Assembly: GCF_003971235.1 (NCBI RefSeq)
Contig: NZ_CP034661.1
Coordinates: forward strand, 4,526,001-4,590,000
Direction: 5' to 3'
DNA: 64,000 nt
Source: Chryseobacterium aureum
GTDB lineage: Bacteria; Bacteroidota; Bacteroidia; Flavobacteriales; Weeksellaceae
Below, piece by piece: positions 17,294 through 25,613 of the stretch. Position 1 is the first letter of the stretch, and each line of letters begins with the position of its first letter. A program made the translations under genes and the position numbers. The notes below the pieces were generated by a model. It searched no databases and was not told the DNA's origin. It worked only from the letters and a program-made list of their open reading frames with translations.

Positions 17294-17782
17294 TTATTTC
17301 ACTTTGGTCCATTGCTGGTTTTTTCGCAGATTTTCAAAAAACTGATACAGTTCCGAAAGTTTTTCGCTTCCCCGTTTTCCATAATCTTCCACATTTTTCG
17401 AAGTTCCGTCAGCCAGTTTGATTCTTAAATAAGAAGTAGGAAGATCCGTAATATTGTGCTCCCCGTACTTATCATTTAAGCTTTTTATGTTTAATTCATT
17501 CAGTAAAGTAATTAATCTGTTGTAATCCTCTTCTTTAATCGTTCCTTTGAAAGTCCCTTCACGAGGTTTTGAAAACTCATCTTTGGAAGGCTTGTCATTA
17601 AAATTAAAATGCTCCGCTTCAAAAACTGCGGTTCTGTCTGGACTGATCGTCATTTTAAAAACAGGACAAAACCCAAAACATGGAGTAGCCTCATATTCAA
17701 TGGTAGAATATTGGGAATTGACTTTCTGAGAATGGCAGGAGAATAAGAATAGAAATGCACAAAGGCCCAGTAAATATTTCAT
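17294..17782 (-). CDS. DUF6438 lipoprotein
   Basis: A 162-residue predicted lipoprotein with lipobox LFSC at Cys16. The mature part shows the block YEATPCFGFCPVFKMTISPD (about 29-48), with its Cys-x3-Cys pair, which I associate with DUF6438. Two Cys in this block could form a disulphide in the periplasm. The C-terminus ends in a Lys-rich helix. It is monocistronic and its function is unknown. Confidence 0.75.
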   Translation of the reverse strand: MKYLLGLCAFLFLFSCHSQKVNSQYSTIEYEATPCFGFCPVFKMTISPDRTAVFEAEHFNFNDKPSKDEFSKPREGTFKGTIKEEDYNRLITLLNELNIKSLNDKYGEHNITDLPTSYLRIKLADGTSKNVEDYGKRGSEKLSELYQFFENLRKNQQWTKVK

Positions 17783-17893
17783 AGCTTTTTTAATTTCAAA
17801 GAGTCTCCCAATAATTGTTCCAAAAATTGAACCCGTGCTTTATTTTTATGTTAAATATAAAAATAAAGTATTGCTGTGAAAAATACCATAAAG

Positions 17894-17930
17894 AAAAACA
17901 GCCTGAGATCTTCTCTAAGGCTGTTTTTTA
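17894..17930 (-). terminator. terminator of the hpt-adk-obgE group
   Basis: An 11-bp outer stem (AAAAACAGCCT with AGGCTGTTTTT) has a short inner GAGA/TCTC stem and T-rich tails on both strands. It lies downstream of obgE on the minus strand. Confidence 0.8.
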
Positions 17931-17970
17931 TATTGCCGTTTTATTCTAAAACAAAACCGGTTCATGTATT

Positions 17971-18954
17971 TTATCCGTGCAATTGTTTCCAGATTGCATC
18001 TTTCAGTTCCATAAGTCCTTCTCCGGTAACCCCTGAGAAGAATAAAGGCTGTTTGTTTTCCGGGAACTCTGCTGCAATTTCTTTCTTCAGTTCCTCGTCC
18101 AAAAGGTCTGATTTTGAAACAGAAATAATGAAGTCCTTATCCAAAAGTTCAGGATTGTACTCCTTCAGTTCATTTTCAAGAATTTTAAACTCCTGGAAAT
18201 GGTTTTCAGAATCAGCCGGAATTAGGAATAACAGGATAGAGTTTCTTTCAATATGTCTCAGGAATCTGTGCCCTAAGCCTTTTCCTTCTGCTGCTCCTTC
18301 AATAATTCCCGGAATATCAGCCATTACAAAAGATTTGTAATTTCTGTAGTCTACAATTCCAAGGTTAGGAGTTAAAGTGGTGAAAGCGTAATTGGCAATT
18401 TTGGGTTTTGCTGCGGAAACAGACGCTAAAAGTGTAGATTTTCCAGCATTCGGAAACCCAACAAGTCCTACATCAGCCAAAATTTTAAGCTCAAAGACTA
18501 CATAGCCTTCCTCACCATCCATTCCGGGTTGTGCATATCTTGGTGTCTGATTGGTAGAAGATTTGAAATGTTCATTTCCTTTTCCCCCTTTTCCTCCCTG
18601 CATCAAAATGATTTCCTGTTTGTCCTCAAGGATTTCTCCGATAATTTCACCCTCCTCATTTTTAGCGATAGTTCCGATTGGAACGTCTATATAAATATCA
18701 GAACCGTCAGCCCCTGTCAGCTGGTTTTTTGCTCCGTTTTCACCTCGTTCTGCTTTGATGTGACGGGTGTATCGGAGTGGAAGCAAAGTCCATTCATTAG
18801 CATTTCCTCTCATAATGACGTGTCCGCCACGGCCACCGTCGCCACCGTCAGGACCACCTTTAGGAATATACTTTTCACGGCGGAGATGGGCAGAACCAGC
18901 ACCTCCGTGTCCGCTTTTACAATGGATTTTTACGTAATCTACAAAGTTAGACAT
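17971..18954 (-). CDS. obgE: GTPase ObgE/CgtA
   Basis: Essential GTPase for late 50S ribosome assembly and stress signalling. The glycine-rich Obg fold occupies about 1-157 (KGGPDGGDGGRGGHV near 32-46). The G domain has P-loop GFPNAGKST near 166, switch II DIPGIIEGAAEGKGLGHRFL near 212, and the SKSDLL guanine motif near 284. The protein ends soon after the G domain, so the variable C-terminal OCT domain is absent, as in many Bacteroidota. It follows adk after a short repeat and is likely co-transcribed with it. Confidence 0.96.
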   Translation of the reverse strand: MSNFVDYVKIHCKSGHGGAGSAHLRREKYIPKGGPDGGDGGRGGHVIMRGNANEWTLLPLRYTRHIKAERGENGAKNQLTGADGSDIYIDVPIGTIAKNEEGEIIGEILEDKQEIILMQGGKGGKGNEHFKSSTNQTPRYAQPGMDGEEGYVVFELKILADVGLVGFPNAGKSTLLASVSAAKPKIANYAFTTLTPNLGIVDYRNYKSFVMADIPGIIEGAAEGKGLGHRFLRHIERNSILLFLIPADSENHFQEFKILENELKEYNPELLDKDFIISVSKSDLLDEELKKEIAAEFPENKQPLFFSGVTGEGLMELKDAIWKQLHG

Positions 18955-18963
18955 ATAGTTTGT

Positions 18964-19015
18964 GTTGCAAGTTACAGGCTACGGGACGAAATTTTACCCC
19001 GTGCCCATATCCCGA
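18964..19015. repeat. short text-like inverted repeat between obgE and adk
   Basis: A degenerate GTTGCAAGTTACAGGCTACGGG arm faces CCCCGTGCCCATATCCCG. Pairing is partial. It belongs to the same style of gap-filling element as those at 13239 and 19601. Confidence 0.5.
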
Positions 19016-19594
19016 TTATTTAATTTTCTCTACCTCAGCGAAAAGTTTCTGGGAAATTTCATCAATTTCTCCAACACCGTTTACCTCTACATATTTACCC
19101 TGCTGCTTATAAAGCTCGGCAACTTCTGCTGTTTTGGTATAATATTCTTTAATTCTGTTTTCGATGATCTCTACATTGCTGTCGTCTGATCTTCCGCTGG
19201 TTTCGCCTCTTTTCAGAAGTCTTTCAACCAGAATTTTGTCCTCTACTACCAATGAAAGACAGATGTCTATCTCGTCATTCAGTACTTCTTTAACGATAGT
19301 CTCCAATGCTTCGGTCTGAGCCGTGGTTCTTGGATATCCGTCAAAAATAAAACCGTTGGTATCAGTAGGTTTTTTAATCTCGTCGATCAGCATATCTGTT
19401 GTTACCTGATCCGGAACCAATTCTCCCTTATCGATGTATGACTTAGCCAGTTTTCCAAGTTCAGTATCATTTTTCATATTGTATCTGAAAAGATCACCTG
19501 TTGAAACCTGTTTTAAATTGAATTTCTCGATCAGATTCTGGGCTTGTGTTCCTTTTCCACTTCCTGGAGGGCCGAACAGAACAATGTTTATCAT
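19016..19594 (-). CDS. adk: adenylate kinase
   Basis: Interconverts AMP, ADP and ATP. The P-loop is GPPGSGKGTQ (8-17). FDGYPRTTAQTEAL (about 83-96) is the adenylate kinase signature and RLLKRGETSGRSDD is the shortened LID. The 192 residues fit the short-LID form, lacking the four-cysteine zinc insert. It sits between hpt and obgE, each separated only by a small repeat, so a single transcript from the hpt promoter is likely. Confidence 0.96.
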   Translation of the reverse strand: MINIVLFGPPGSGKGTQAQNLIEKFNLKQVSTGDLFRYNMKNDTELGKLAKSYIDKGELVPDQVTTDMLIDEIKKPTDTNGFIFDGYPRTTAQTEALETIVKEVLNDEIDICLSLVVEDKILVERLLKRGETSGRSDDSNVEIIENRIKEYYTKTAEVAELYKQQGKYVEVNGVGEIDEISQKLFAEVEKIK

Positions 19595-19600
19595 AATGTT

Positions 19601-19745
19601 GATACGCTTTCGGCAACGGGCATCTGCTTCTGGCTCCTGGCTTTTGGCGGTTTGCTCTTTGCTTTCAGCTTTTTTAAGTTATTATTAAATGTATTTCTTT
19701 ATATAATGTTTTAAGCTAAAAGCTATCAGCTAATAGCCAACAGCG
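19601..19745. repeat. imperfect inverted repeat, AGCTAAAAGCTATCAGC-type arms
   Basis: The right arm contains AAGCTAAAAGCTATCAGCTA followed by ATAGCCAACAGC. The left part (CTGGCTCCTGGCTTTTGGCGG, then TTGCTTTCAGCTTTTTTAA) is roughly complementary with many mismatches. It fills the whole gap between hpt and adk inside a probable operon. Confidence 0.7.
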
Positions 19746-19746
19746 T

Positions 19747-20301
19747 TTAATGGTTGATTTGTCCGTCTTCCAACTGATATAAATTCGGCAGGTTTCTTCC
19801 TAATTCATCATAATCCAGTCCGTATCCAAGTACAAACTTATTAGGAATTTCTTTTCCGATATAGTCCAGCTTGAAGTCTTTCTTGTAAATCTCCGGTTTC
19901 AATAGGAAACTTGCCAGTTTTACAGATTTAGGACGCTGTGTTTCTTTGAAATATTTGAAAAGACTTTCAACCGTATTTCCAGTATCTACAATATCCTCTA
20001 CAAGAATAATGTGACGGTCTCTTACATCTTTGGTAAGCTCCATTTTCTGATAAACAATCCCTGTAGATTCAGTTCCTACATAAGAGCTCATCTGAATGAA
20101 GGCAATTTCGCATTCCCCCGGGTAATATTTTAAAAGATCTGAGAAGAACATCACCACCCCATTCAAAACACCAATGAAAACAGGAACCTCATCCTTGTAA
20201 TCTTCATAAATTCTTAACGCTGTCTCTTTTACAATTTCCTGAATTTCGGCATCCTTTAAATAAGGAACGAAAGTTTTGTCGTGAACTTTAATGCTTTCCA
20301 T
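19747..20301 (-). CDS. hpt: hypoxanthine phosphoribosyltransferase
   Basis: Salvages hypoxanthine (and usually guanine) to nucleotides using PRPP. The PRPP-binding loop reads HIILVEDIVDTGNTVESLF (about 99-117) and the C-terminal base-binding region includes IPNKFVLGYGLDYDELGRNLP. I use the ATG of MESIKVHDKTF (184 residues). A longer frame starting with TTG would overlap the -7 element and is rejected. It is the first gene of hpt-adk-obgE. Confidence 0.93.
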   Translation of the reverse strand: MESIKVHDKTFVPYLKDAEIQEIVKETALRIYEDYKDEVPVFIGVLNGVVMFFSDLLKYYPGECEIAFIQMSSYVGTESTGIVYQKMELTKDVRDRHIILVEDIVDTGNTVESLFKYFKETQRPKSVKLASFLLKPEIYKKDFKLDYIGKEIPNKFVLGYGLDYDELGRNLPNLYQLEDGQINH

Positions 20302-20319
20302 AAAATTTTTAGTAGGAGG

Positions 20320-20327
20320 CAAAGTTA
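20320..20327 (-). promoter_or_regulatory. -7 promoter element of the hpt-adk-obgE group
   Basis: The minus strand reads TAACTTTG, an exact TAnnTTTG match, 18 nt before the hpt ATG. Confidence 0.6.
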
Positions 20328-20460
20328 CGGATTTTTGATTAAAATACTTTCCTGTTTTTATCAGTTTGAAACTTTGATGATTTTCATGACAGTTGAATTC
20401 ATGAGGTTGATAAAGTTTGTTTAAATAATAATAAGGACGGACTTTTTGGCTATATAGAAC

Positions 20461-20550
20461 GGGATAGCCTCAAAAAAGGCTTCCGGAAATGATTAAAAAT
20501 AAACATTTGTTTAATAGGCGCGGAAGCAGGGGAGAGGTTCCGGCTATCTC
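20461..20550. other. nested inverted repeats, possible structured RNA
   Basis: An outer 9-bp stem GGGATAGCC/GGCTATCTC (20461-20469 with 20542-20550, one wobble) encloses a 7-bp stem GCTTCCG/CGGAAGC (20479-20485 with 20521-20527) and a small AAAC/GTTT hairpin in the apical loop. It lies in the 392-nt gap between the divergent hpt and ABC-F genes, upstream of the ABC-F -7 element. It has no T tract and no coding frame. It could be a small RNA or an operator. I assign no function. Confidence 0.45.
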
Positions 20551-20577
20551 TGAAAAAATAATATTACGGAAAATGAT

Positions 20578-20585
20578 TATCTTTG
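20578..20585 (+). promoter_or_regulatory. -7 promoter element of the ABC-F gene
   Basis: TATCTTTG matches the consensus exactly and would give a leader of about 100 nt, long enough to include the leader peptide and hairpin described next. Confidence 0.5.
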
Positions 20586-20621
20586 CTCTTTCAAACCCAA
20601 AATACAGACATGTAGGATATT

Positions 20622-20692
20622 ATTTCTTTCAGATTCAATTAAAACGGTAACGGAAATGTTACTGGTGTTCAACCATTATTTAAGAAAGAAAT
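20622..20692 (+). promoter_or_regulatory. leader hairpin that can mask the ABC-F start codon
   Basis: ATTTCTTTC at 20622-20630 pairs perfectly with GAAAGAAAT at 20684-20692, ending 1 nt before the ABC-F ATG, and pairing may extend weakly over the ATG itself. A second hairpin GTAAC/GTTAC (about 20647-20661) covers the leader-peptide ATG. A ribosome on the leader peptide would have to open the long stem. This geometry suits translational attenuation, but it is inferred from base pairing alone. Confidence 0.45.
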
Positions 20693-20697
20693 CATGA
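20656..20697 (+). CDS. 13-residue leader peptide upstream of the ABC-F gene
   Basis: The frame ATG...TGA encodes MLLVFNHYLRKKS, and its stop overlaps the ABC-F start as ATGA (20694-20697), the classic coupling overlap. It lies inside the start-masking hairpin. Short upstream frames of this kind control several antibiotic-resistance ABC-F genes in Firmicutes. Whether this one is translated is unproven. An ATG-TAG minimal frame also occurs at 20610-20615. Confidence 0.4.
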   Translation: MLLVFNHYLRKKS

Positions 20698-22283
20698 TTT
20701 TACTTCAAAATATATCCTTTGGGTTTCCGGGAGGAAATCTTCTATTCAATCATACCAATTTAACAATACAATCTTCCATTAAATCTGCTTTAGTAGGAAG
20801 CAACGGCATGGGAAAGTCAACCCTGCTGAAAATGATTGCGGGCGAAATACAACCTTTAAATGGCTCAATCAATATTCAGGGTGATATTTTTTATGTACCC
20901 CAAATGTTCGGAAACTGTAATCACCTTACCATTGCTGAATGTCTTAAAATAGATCAGAAATTAAATTCGCTTCAAAAAATTACCAACGGAGAAGTGGATG
21001 AAATTTATTTTGAAATGCTCAATGATGACTGGGACGTTGAAGAACGCTGCCGGCAGGCACTGGAATATTGGGGACTTGATCATTTTGAGCTGCATCAAAA
21101 GCTGGAAGGCTTAAGCGGCGGACAAAAGACAAAGGTTTTTCTAGCGGGAATTCAAATTAACCAACCTGATGTCATCATCCTGGATGAACCGACCAATCAT
21201 CTGGACCTTGAAGGAAGAAAACTGTTATACGACCTGATCGGTAAAACAGACGCCACAGTGATTATTGTAAGCCACGACAGAACTTTGCTCAATCTGGTGG
21301 ATACCCTATTCGAATTGAGCAACCAGGGAATTGCGACCTACGGCGGAAATTACAATTTCTATGCTGAACAGAAAGAAATAGAGGATGAAGCGTTACAAAA
21401 TGACATCCACTCGAAAGAAAGAGCTTTGAAAAAAGCAAAAGAAAAAGAACGGGAAACTTTAGAAAGAAAACAAAAACTGGATGCAAGAGGGAAAGGAAAG
21501 CAGGAAAAATCAGGAGTGGCGAGAATCATGATGAACACGCTCCGGAATAATGCAGAAAAGAACAGTTCCAAACTGAAGAGTGTACATGCTGAGAAAATCA
21601 GCGGAATTTCAGGTGATTTACGGGATCTCCGTTCCTCCTTAAAGAATTTTGAGCAGATGAAAGTTAATTTTAATGATTCAAATTTGCATTCAGGGAAGAT
21701 TCTTGTTGCTGCTGAAGATATCAATTTCGATTACGGAAAAGGAAAACTCTGGAAAGAAAATAGTAATCTTGAGTTGCGAAGCGGAGATCGAATTTGCATT
21801 AAAGGTTCGAACGGTTCGGGAAAAACGACACTGATCAGACTCCTGCTCGGAAAAATTGAACCTTCAGAAGGGAAAATAAGCAGGGCAGAGTTCAACAGTA
21901 TTTATATTGATCAGGAATATTCTGTGATTGATAATAACGCCACTCTTTACGATTTTGTGCAGACCTTTAATGATCATGCAATGCAGGAATCCGATGTGAA
22001 AACATTACTGTCAAGGTTTTTGTTTGGTAAAGAGACCTGGGATAAAAAGTGTGGTATGCTGAGTGGGGGAGAGCGCCTGAGACTGCTTCTGTGCGGACTT
22101 TCTATCAGTAATCAGGCACCTGATCTTATTATACTTGATGAGCCTACCAATAATTTAGATCTGCAGAATGTAGAAATTCTCACCCACTCTATTAAAGATT
22201 ATCAGGGAACATTGCTCGTGATCTCCCATGATGAAGTTTTTTTGGAGGAGATCGGAATTGATCAGGAATTAATCCTGAATTAA
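20694..22283 (+). CDS. ABC-F family ATPase (ribosome-associated)
   Basis: Soluble protein of 529 residues with two ABC ATPase domains and no membrane segment, hence ABC-F: proteins that bind the ribosomal E site to rescue stalled or drug-bound ribosomes. Domain 1 has Walker A GSNGMGKST (35-43), LSGGQKTK near 141 and ILDEPTNHLDL near 163. The linker (about 230-335) is long, charged and helical. Domain 2 has GSNGSGKTT near 372, LSGGERLR near 455 and ILDEPTNNLDL near 480. The leader peptide and start-masking hairpin resemble those of inducible resistance-type ABC-Fs. I cannot assign a drug or a named subfamily. A bidirectional terminator follows. Confidence 0.9.
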   Translation: MILLQNISFGFPGGNLLFNHTNLTIQSSIKSALVGSNGMGKSTLLKMIAGEIQPLNGSINIQGDIFYVPQMFGNCNHLTIAECLKIDQKLNSLQKITNGEVDEIYFEMLNDDWDVEERCRQALEYWGLDHFELHQKLEGLSGGQKTKVFLAGIQINQPDVIILDEPTNHLDLEGRKLLYDLIGKTDATVIIVSHDRTLLNLVDTLFELSNQGIATYGGNYNFYAEQKEIEDEALQNDIHSKERALKKAKEKERETLERKQKLDARGKGKQEKSGVARIMMNTLRNNAEKNSSKLKSVHAEKISGISGDLRDLRSSLKNFEQMKVNFNDSNLHSGKILVAAEDINFDYGKGKLWKENSNLELRSGDRICIKGSNGSGKTTLIRLLLGKIEPSEGKISRAEFNSIYIDQEYSVIDNNATLYDFVQTFNDHAMQESDVKTLLSRFLFGKETWDKKCGMLSGGERLRLLLCGLSISNQAPDLIILDEPTNNLDLQNVEILTHSIKDYQGTLLVISHDEVFLEEIGIDQELILN

Positions 22284-22316
22284 AACGACTGTCGGCCTCA
22301 GCTGAAATTTATACAG

Positions 22317-22348
22317 AAATTCCAGATCAAAGCGATCTGGAATTTTTA
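22317..22348. terminator. bidirectional terminator between the ABC-F and lipase genes
   Basis: A 12-bp stem AAATTCCAGATC/GATCTGGAATTT closes the loop AAAGC between convergent genes, with T-rich sequence on the plus side. Confidence 0.85.
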
Positions 22349-22359
22349 TTTTGTTTTTA

Positions 22360-23283
22360 TTATTTTAAGATCCAGTTATGGATTTCCTTCAGAACCTCCT
22401 CTCGTATGGATTCGTTCAAAATCTCATGACGCATATCCGGATAAATCTTTACGTCTACATTCTGAAAACCATCAGCTTTTAAATTATCAACTGTATGCAT
22501 CACTCCTTTTCCAAAATCACCGATCGGATCATTCTGGCCGCTTACAAATAAGAAAGGAAACGATTTAGAAATAGAGGAAGCCCAGTTTCTTGATGTAGCC
22601 TTTTTATAAATGCTGAATAAAGTATAAAAAGCATTATGAGTGAACGGAATTCCACAAAGTTCATCCTGCTCAAACTTCTTCCTGTTTTCAGGATTTACAC
22701 TCAGCCAGCTGGTATCACTAAAATCTTTATCCTTTTTAAAATGCTTGTTATTGACACTCGTAAAAACAGAATTCAAGAAAGTACGATGACGGGGAGCGAT
22801 GGCATTAGCTAATGATAAATAACCTCTTAATACATCTATTCCCGGTAAAGAACCTCCGGTTCCTGTAATGATGGCACCTGCAAATTTGCTGCTTGCTTTT
22901 TGAAGAAGACACCTTGTAATAAAAGATCCCATAGAATGTCCCAGAATAAAATGCGGAACCTCCGGAAACTGCCCTGCAAGATAATCTGCCATCATTTCTG
23001 TATCTGAAATAAGTCTCTCATCCGGTTTTTCAAGCTGGAAGAAACCAATCTCTTTTTTGTCTTTTACAGATTTTCCGTGTCCAAGATGATCATACGTCAA
23101 TACAGCAATCCCATGATCAGCAAAATATTCAGCAATCTCTGCATACCTTCCGCTGTGTTCCTGCATGCCGTGAACGATAAGCAGAGTAGCTTTTGCTGTC
23201 TCTGGAGAAAACAGGGTATAGAAAAGCTGGGACTCGTTGTTTATATTTGATGGGAGGTATGATGGTGATTGTGATATTGGCAT
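22360..23283 (-). CDS. alpha/beta hydrolase, lysophospholipase / monoacylglycerol lipase type
   Basis: Serine hydrolase of 307 residues. The oxyanion region is LLIVHGMQEHSGRY (about 34-47), followed by YDHLGHGKS near 68 and the nucleophile elbow GHSMGS near 112. The acid lies in SGQNDPIGD near 245 and the base His in DMRHEILNE near 285. The HGMQEHSGRY and DHLGHGKS blocks are typical of the monoacylglycerol lipase/lysophospholipase branch. There is no signal peptide, so it is cytoplasmic. Exact substrate is unknown. Confidence 0.85.
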   Translation of the reverse strand: MPISQSPSYLPSNINNESQLFYTLFSPETAKATLLIVHGMQEHSGRYAEIAEYFADHGIAVLTYDHLGHGKSVKDKKEIGFFQLEKPDERLISDTEMMADYLAGQFPEVPHFILGHSMGSFITRCLLQKASSKFAGAIITGTGGSLPGIDVLRGYLSLANAIAPRHRTFLNSVFTSVNNKHFKKDKDFSDTSWLSVNPENRKKFEQDELCGIPFTHNAFYTLFSIYKKATSRNWASSISKSFPFLFVSGQNDPIGDFGKGVMHTVDNLKADGFQNVDVKIYPDMRHEILNESIREEVLKEIHNWILK

Positions 23284-23370
23284 AATGGTAGGATTTGCAG
23301 ATTATTTTATCTTAATTTCCGGAAGGTTGTAATTTCCGACAATTTCAATTAGCTGAGAAGAATTGTTTTT

Positions 23371-23886
23371 TTAATTGGTAAAGAAAGTATCCATATTTTG
23401 CTCATATCCTCTTTCACTTACTGCAAAAAGGAGAATCCCTTTATTTTTTACATTATTAATATGTTTATAACGGTACACATTTCTTTCAGCTATCAATATT
23501 TCATTGCCATCCTCTGAGTTTTGACTGATAATAAAATCCAGAATATATTCATCCCCTTTTTCAAGAATTTTATAATTGACAACCGGATTGGTTTTCTTCT
23601 TTTCCTCTAGTTCTCTTACTTTTTGGTCAATAGCATCTTTAAGAGTAAAATTTCCTTTTACGAAGTCAATTAAAACCATACTGTTGTATCGGTTGATGTC
23701 TTCTTTTGGATTTAAATACTCCTGTTTGAAATAATTTTCATTAGGATGGGAACTCCACACTAGATTATATTCTTTCTGGTTTATCTGAACAGGTCCCGGA
23801 ACATTTAGATAATCATTTACTTTATTTTGAGCTTTTAGATAAAATAGAGGAACCATTAAAAAAAGAAATAGAATTTTAAATTTCAT
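23371..23886 (-). CDS. secreted protein of unknown function
   Basis: Not recognised. The sequence has a clear signal peptide (MKFKILFLFLMVPLFYLKAQ, cleavage probably after KAQ) and a mature part of about 150 residues, rich in Asn, Glu and Lys with alternating beta-type segments. An in-frame ATG three codons upstream (MYKMKF...) is also possible. It lies between the lipase and the divergent purA promoter and is likely monocistronic and periplasmic. Confidence 0.65.
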   Translation of the reverse strand: MKFKILFLFLMVPLFYLKAQNKVNDYLNVPGPVQINQKEYNLVWSSHPNENYFKQEYLNPKEDINRYNSMVLIDFVKGNFTLKDAIDQKVRELEEKKKTNPVVNYKILEKGDEYILDFIISQNSEDGNEILIAERNVYRYKHINNVKNKGILLFAVSERGYEQNMDTFFTN

Positions 23887-24007
23887 TTTGTACATTTTTT
23901 AAGTAAATGTAATCCATTTTATGTAGGTATGAAACTAAAATACTAAAAAGAAGGTGATCTTCCACCTCATGATTTTCATCCCAACACAAAATAAATATCC
24001 TCTATAA

Positions 24008-24039
24008 TTTGGCCGTCATTTTTTTTAAAAGTAATTTTG
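24008..24039 (+). promoter_or_regulatory. Bacteroidota promoter of purA
   Basis: TTTG at -33, a 20-nt spacer and TAATTTTG at -7: a near-ideal match, placing the start of transcription about 20 nt before the ATG. Confidence 0.75.
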
Positions 24040-24065
24040 CACGAATCTAAAAACAAAAGTAAAAT

Positions 24066-25352
24066 ATGTCAACTTATGTAGTTGTAGGTCTTCAGTACGG
24101 AGATGAAGGCAAAGGAAAAATCACGGATGTTTTATCAGCAAAATCGGACTATGTAGTGCGTTTCCAGGGGGGAGACAACGCTGGTCACACGGTTTATGTA
24201 GGTGATGAAAAATTCGTTCTACACCTTCTTCCTTCAGGAGTTCTTCAATGCAAAGGGAAATGTATCATTGCAAATGGAGTAGTGGTAAACCCTAAATCTT
24301 TTATTAAAGAAGTTGGTCAGATCGAGAGCAAAGGCTTAAGAACAGATCACATCTTTATCAGCAGAAGAGCGCATGTCATCATGCCTTACCACATCCTTTT
24401 GGATACTTACCGTGAAGAGGAGCACGGAGGAACTCAGATCGGAACTACCAAAAAAGGAATCGGACCTTGCTATGAAGATAAAATTGCAAGAGTCGGGATC
24501 AGAATGGTAGACCTTCTAAATCCTGAGATTTTAAGAGACAAAATTGAGAAAAACTTAAAAGTTAAGAACTCTCTTTTTGAAAAATATTACGGAAAACCAA
24601 CTTTAGACGTTGAAGAAATCTACAACGAATATTTAGCCATCGGAAAACAGCTACAGGACAGAATCGTTGATACTGAATTAGAGTTGAACGAAGCTATCAG
24701 AGACGGTAAAAACGTATTGTTTGAAGGAGCTCAGGCTTTAATGCTTGACATCGACTTCGGAACTTATCCCTACGTAACTTCATCTTCTCCTTCTACAGGA
24801 GGTGTTTGTTCAGGAGCTGGTGTTCCGCCAACTTCACTTCAAAACCTGATCGGAGTAGCGAAGGCTTACTGTACAAGAGTAGGAAACGGACCTTTCCCTT
24901 CAGAATTAGATAATGAACTGGGTGAAAAAATCAGACAGATCGGTGGTGAATTCGGAGCTACTACAGGAAGACCAAGAAGAACAGGGTGGTTAGACCTTGT
25001 TTCTTTAAAGCATGCTTGTATGATCAACGGAATCAACAATCTTGTGATTACAAAACTTGACGTTCTTACGGGAATTGAAAACTTAAAAGTAGTAACACAT
25101 TATAAAACTGAAGACGGAAAAATCATCGATTATTTCACTTCTTCAACAGAAAAATTATACAACTACGAACCAATTTACCAGGATTTACCAGGCTGGAGCG
25201 AAGATATTACGAAGGCAAGAAGCTATGATGAACTTCCTGATACAGCTCAAAAATACATCGAGTTTATTGAGAAATATTTAGGAATCAATGTATACTTAGT
25301 TTCTGTAGGTCCTGAAAGAAGTCAGAACATCATCAGAAAAGAATTATTCTAA
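24066..25352 (+). CDS. purA: adenylosuccinate synthetase
   Basis: Joins IMP and aspartate using GTP in the first committed step to AMP. The P-loop is visible at the N-terminus (GLQYGDEGKGKI, 8-19), with the catalytic GDNAGHTV block at about 36-43, GTTKKGIGPCYEDK near 126, QALMLDIDFGTYPYVTSS near 222 and TTGRPRRTGWLD near 300. The 428 residues are full length. It is flanked by a strong promoter and a terminator, hence a single-gene unit. Confidence 0.97.
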   Translation: MSTYVVVGLQYGDEGKGKITDVLSAKSDYVVRFQGGDNAGHTVYVGDEKFVLHLLPSGVLQCKGKCIIANGVVVNPKSFIKEVGQIESKGLRTDHIFISRRAHVIMPYHILLDTYREEEHGGTQIGTTKKGIGPCYEDKIARVGIRMVDLLNPEILRDKIEKNLKVKNSLFEKYYGKPTLDVEEIYNEYLAIGKQLQDRIVDTELELNEAIRDGKNVLFEGAQALMLDIDFGTYPYVTSSSPSTGGVCSGAGVPPTSLQNLIGVAKAYCTRVGNGPFPSELDNELGEKIRQIGGEFGATTGRPRRTGWLDLVSLKHACMINGINNLVITKLDVLTGIENLKVVTHYKTEDGKIIDYFTSSTEKLYNYEPIYQDLPGWSEDITKARSYDELPDTAQKYIEFIEKYLGINVYLVSVGPERSQNIIRKELF

Positions 25353-25375
25353 TATTCTCAGACATCAAATAACAG

Positions 25376-25407
25376 AGAGATCATCCTTGGATGGTCTCTT
25401 TTTTTTT
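25376..25407 (+). terminator. terminator after purA
   Basis: A stem of up to 11 bp (AGAGATCATCC with GGATGGTCTCT, including a wobble) is followed by an unbroken run of nine T residues. Confidence 0.85.
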
Positions 25408-25613
25408 ATTTAATTCCTTCATAGGTGGGCTGGGTTTTCAGTCTGAACTTTCGACGGATAAATGTTAAAATTTAAATAGTATCATAAAAAATTCTAATAT
25501 TATGTTGTTTTGATAAAATTTTGGCCGATGTTTTGATATTACAATAGTACTTATCGATAAGAACAATAAAACTAATAATCAATTTTTTTTTTACAGTTTA
25601 AATAGTAGTAGTG

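Noticed and set aside
20461..20550. 6S RNA or riboswitch
   Set aside because: The element is too short for 6S RNA with its long central bubble, and no known riboswitch core could be recognised.
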